Shown: positions 63,531-64,000 of the stretch, piece by piece | Layout of the letters: the number at the start of each line of letters is the position of its first letter | Numbering within the stretch: position 1 is the stretch's first letter | Source of the DNA: Moraxella nonliquefaciens | GTDB taxonomy: Bacteria > Pseudomonadota > Gammaproteobacteria > Pseudomonadales > Moraxellaceae | NCBI RefSeq assembly: GCF_001679005.1 | Contig: NZ_LXTW01000001.1 | Span: 82,429-146,428 of the forward strand | Direction: 5' to 3' | Length of the DNA stretch: 64,000 bases | Notes under the pieces: model-generated | The model's database searches: none | What the model saw: the letters and a program-made list of their open reading frames with translations, nothing else | Told to the model about the DNA's origin: nothing | Position numbers and translations under genes: made by a program

Positions 63531-64000
63531 TGGTTAATTCCCATTTGTTGAAACTCATCTTGTTGTGTTAATTCTTGTGAGACAATCTGATTGGTTAAAT
63601 CATTCATTTGTTTTTGATTAACCATATTTAATTGGTTATCTGCTCTTAGTTGCTCACGTTCTAAGTTACCTTGATTAATCATGGCTTGTTTATCTAAGTC
63701 ATGCTGATGTTTCATACCGCCATCACGTTCCATGAAATCTAATACTTTATTATCAGCGTCTGATTGTAGATTGTCAGCACGTGCTTGTTCTGTACTAACC
63801 TTAGCCATTTGTACTTGTGCTTTGGCTTGACGTTCCATCGCTTCTGCTTTCATCATTTCAATTTCAGCTTCTAGTTTAGCAATTTCTAGCTCTTGCATTT
63901 TTTGAGCCATTGGGTCAGGTTCAGCCTTGTACTCTCTAACCTGCTTAGCCAAATCTGGCATTTTTCTTAACTCAAATATTTCAGATAACATCATCTGATT
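63527..64000 (-). CDS. Portal protein, C-terminal end (partial)
   Basis: The frame is open to the right edge (N-Q before the first visible Met), so only about 157 C-terminal residues are present. They comprise LRKMPDLAKQVREYKAEPDPMAQKM and a long coiled coil rich in Glu, Ala, Lys and Gln, the typical tail of podophage portal proteins (N4 gp59-like). The portal is the DNA entry/exit ring of the head. Position upstream of scaffold and capsid supports this; the diagnostic portal core is outside the window. Confidence 0.7.
   Translation of the reverse strand, partial: NQMMLSEIFELRKMPDLAKQVREYKAEPDPMAQKMQELEIAKLEAEIEMMKAEAMERQAKAQVQMAKVSTEQARADNLQSDADNKVLDFMERDGGMKHQHDLDKQAMINQGNLEREQLRADNQLNMVNQKQMNDLTNQIVSQELTQQDEFQQMGINQ

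Larger units (their letters stand above)
39273..64000. mobile_element. N4-related prophage, left portion (right end outside the window)
   Basis: From the tRNA-Leu scar rightwards all but two genes are leftward and follow the N4 late order portal, scaffold, gp56-type capsid, internal proteins, giant virion RNA polymerase. Codon and base use is more AT-rich than the host part. Integrase, replication, terminase and lysis genes are not seen and should lie beyond 64000. Confidence 0.85.

Overview
The window reads as chromosome of a Moraxella species, probably of the M. bovis/bovoculi group. This is inferred from the low-to-middling GC, the short AccA, the serB/Smp, MetR and CcoS contexts and the overall protein character; no database search was possible. 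Positions 1 to about 39272 are mostly host housekeeping DNA and 39273 to 64000 is the left part of a prophage that runs off the right edge.

Host part, left to right: the end of uvrA, a TatD-family nuclease, tcdA, a solitary AAA ATPase, a gene split by one in-frame ochre codon, an integrase stub beside tRNA-Pro(GGG), rne, then divergent rluC, a Ppx/GppA phosphatase, accA and a UvrD-like helicase. Next come an SCP2-like gene, serB with a small partner, a divergent Smp/YtjB-like membrane protein, two small acidic proteins (PA3496-like and UPF0149), and an IS607-type element with an intact TnpB but ruined TnpA. These are followed by an OmpW-like porin, recO, a small membrane protein, a rapA-tautomerase-comM operon, an XRE regulator divergent from a small secreted protein, metR, ccoS with a His-rich SafE-like membrane protein, a membrane-anchored C13 (caspase-like) peptidase followed by pdxJ, an OmpA-family protein, typA and rlmD.

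Between rlmD and the prophage lie a frameshifted phage-like remnant and the 3' end of a tRNA-Leu gene (39273-39300) followed by that tRNA's terminator. This is a typical attachment-site scar, so the intact tRNA is expected at the other, unseen end of the prophage.

The prophage genes read leftwards in the order of the phage N4 late cluster: portal (partial), a small protein, scaffold, N4-gp56-type major capsid protein, several structural or ejection proteins, and finally a single 13.8-kb gene. That giant protein (about 4600 residues) carries the motif set of a T7/N4-type single-subunit RNA polymerase (motif A DG-x3-G, motif B R-x3-K-x7-YG, motif C HDA) with spacing close to N4 virion RNA polymerase. 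It also carries an M15-peptidase-like segment and two HELIH metalloprotease motifs. N4-like phages are generally known as lytic, so an N4-type virion polymerase in a tRNA-integrated prophage is the main discovery of the window.

The late operon is interrupted just before the giant gene by a rightward, AT-rich cassette (53226-54988): a 68-residue ORF and a 455-residue protein with a PD-(D/E)XK-like nuclease signature. The cassette has its own sigma-70 promoter inside an 11-bp inverted repeat and a bidirectional terminator. It looks like a moron, possibly for phage defence or superinfection exclusion.
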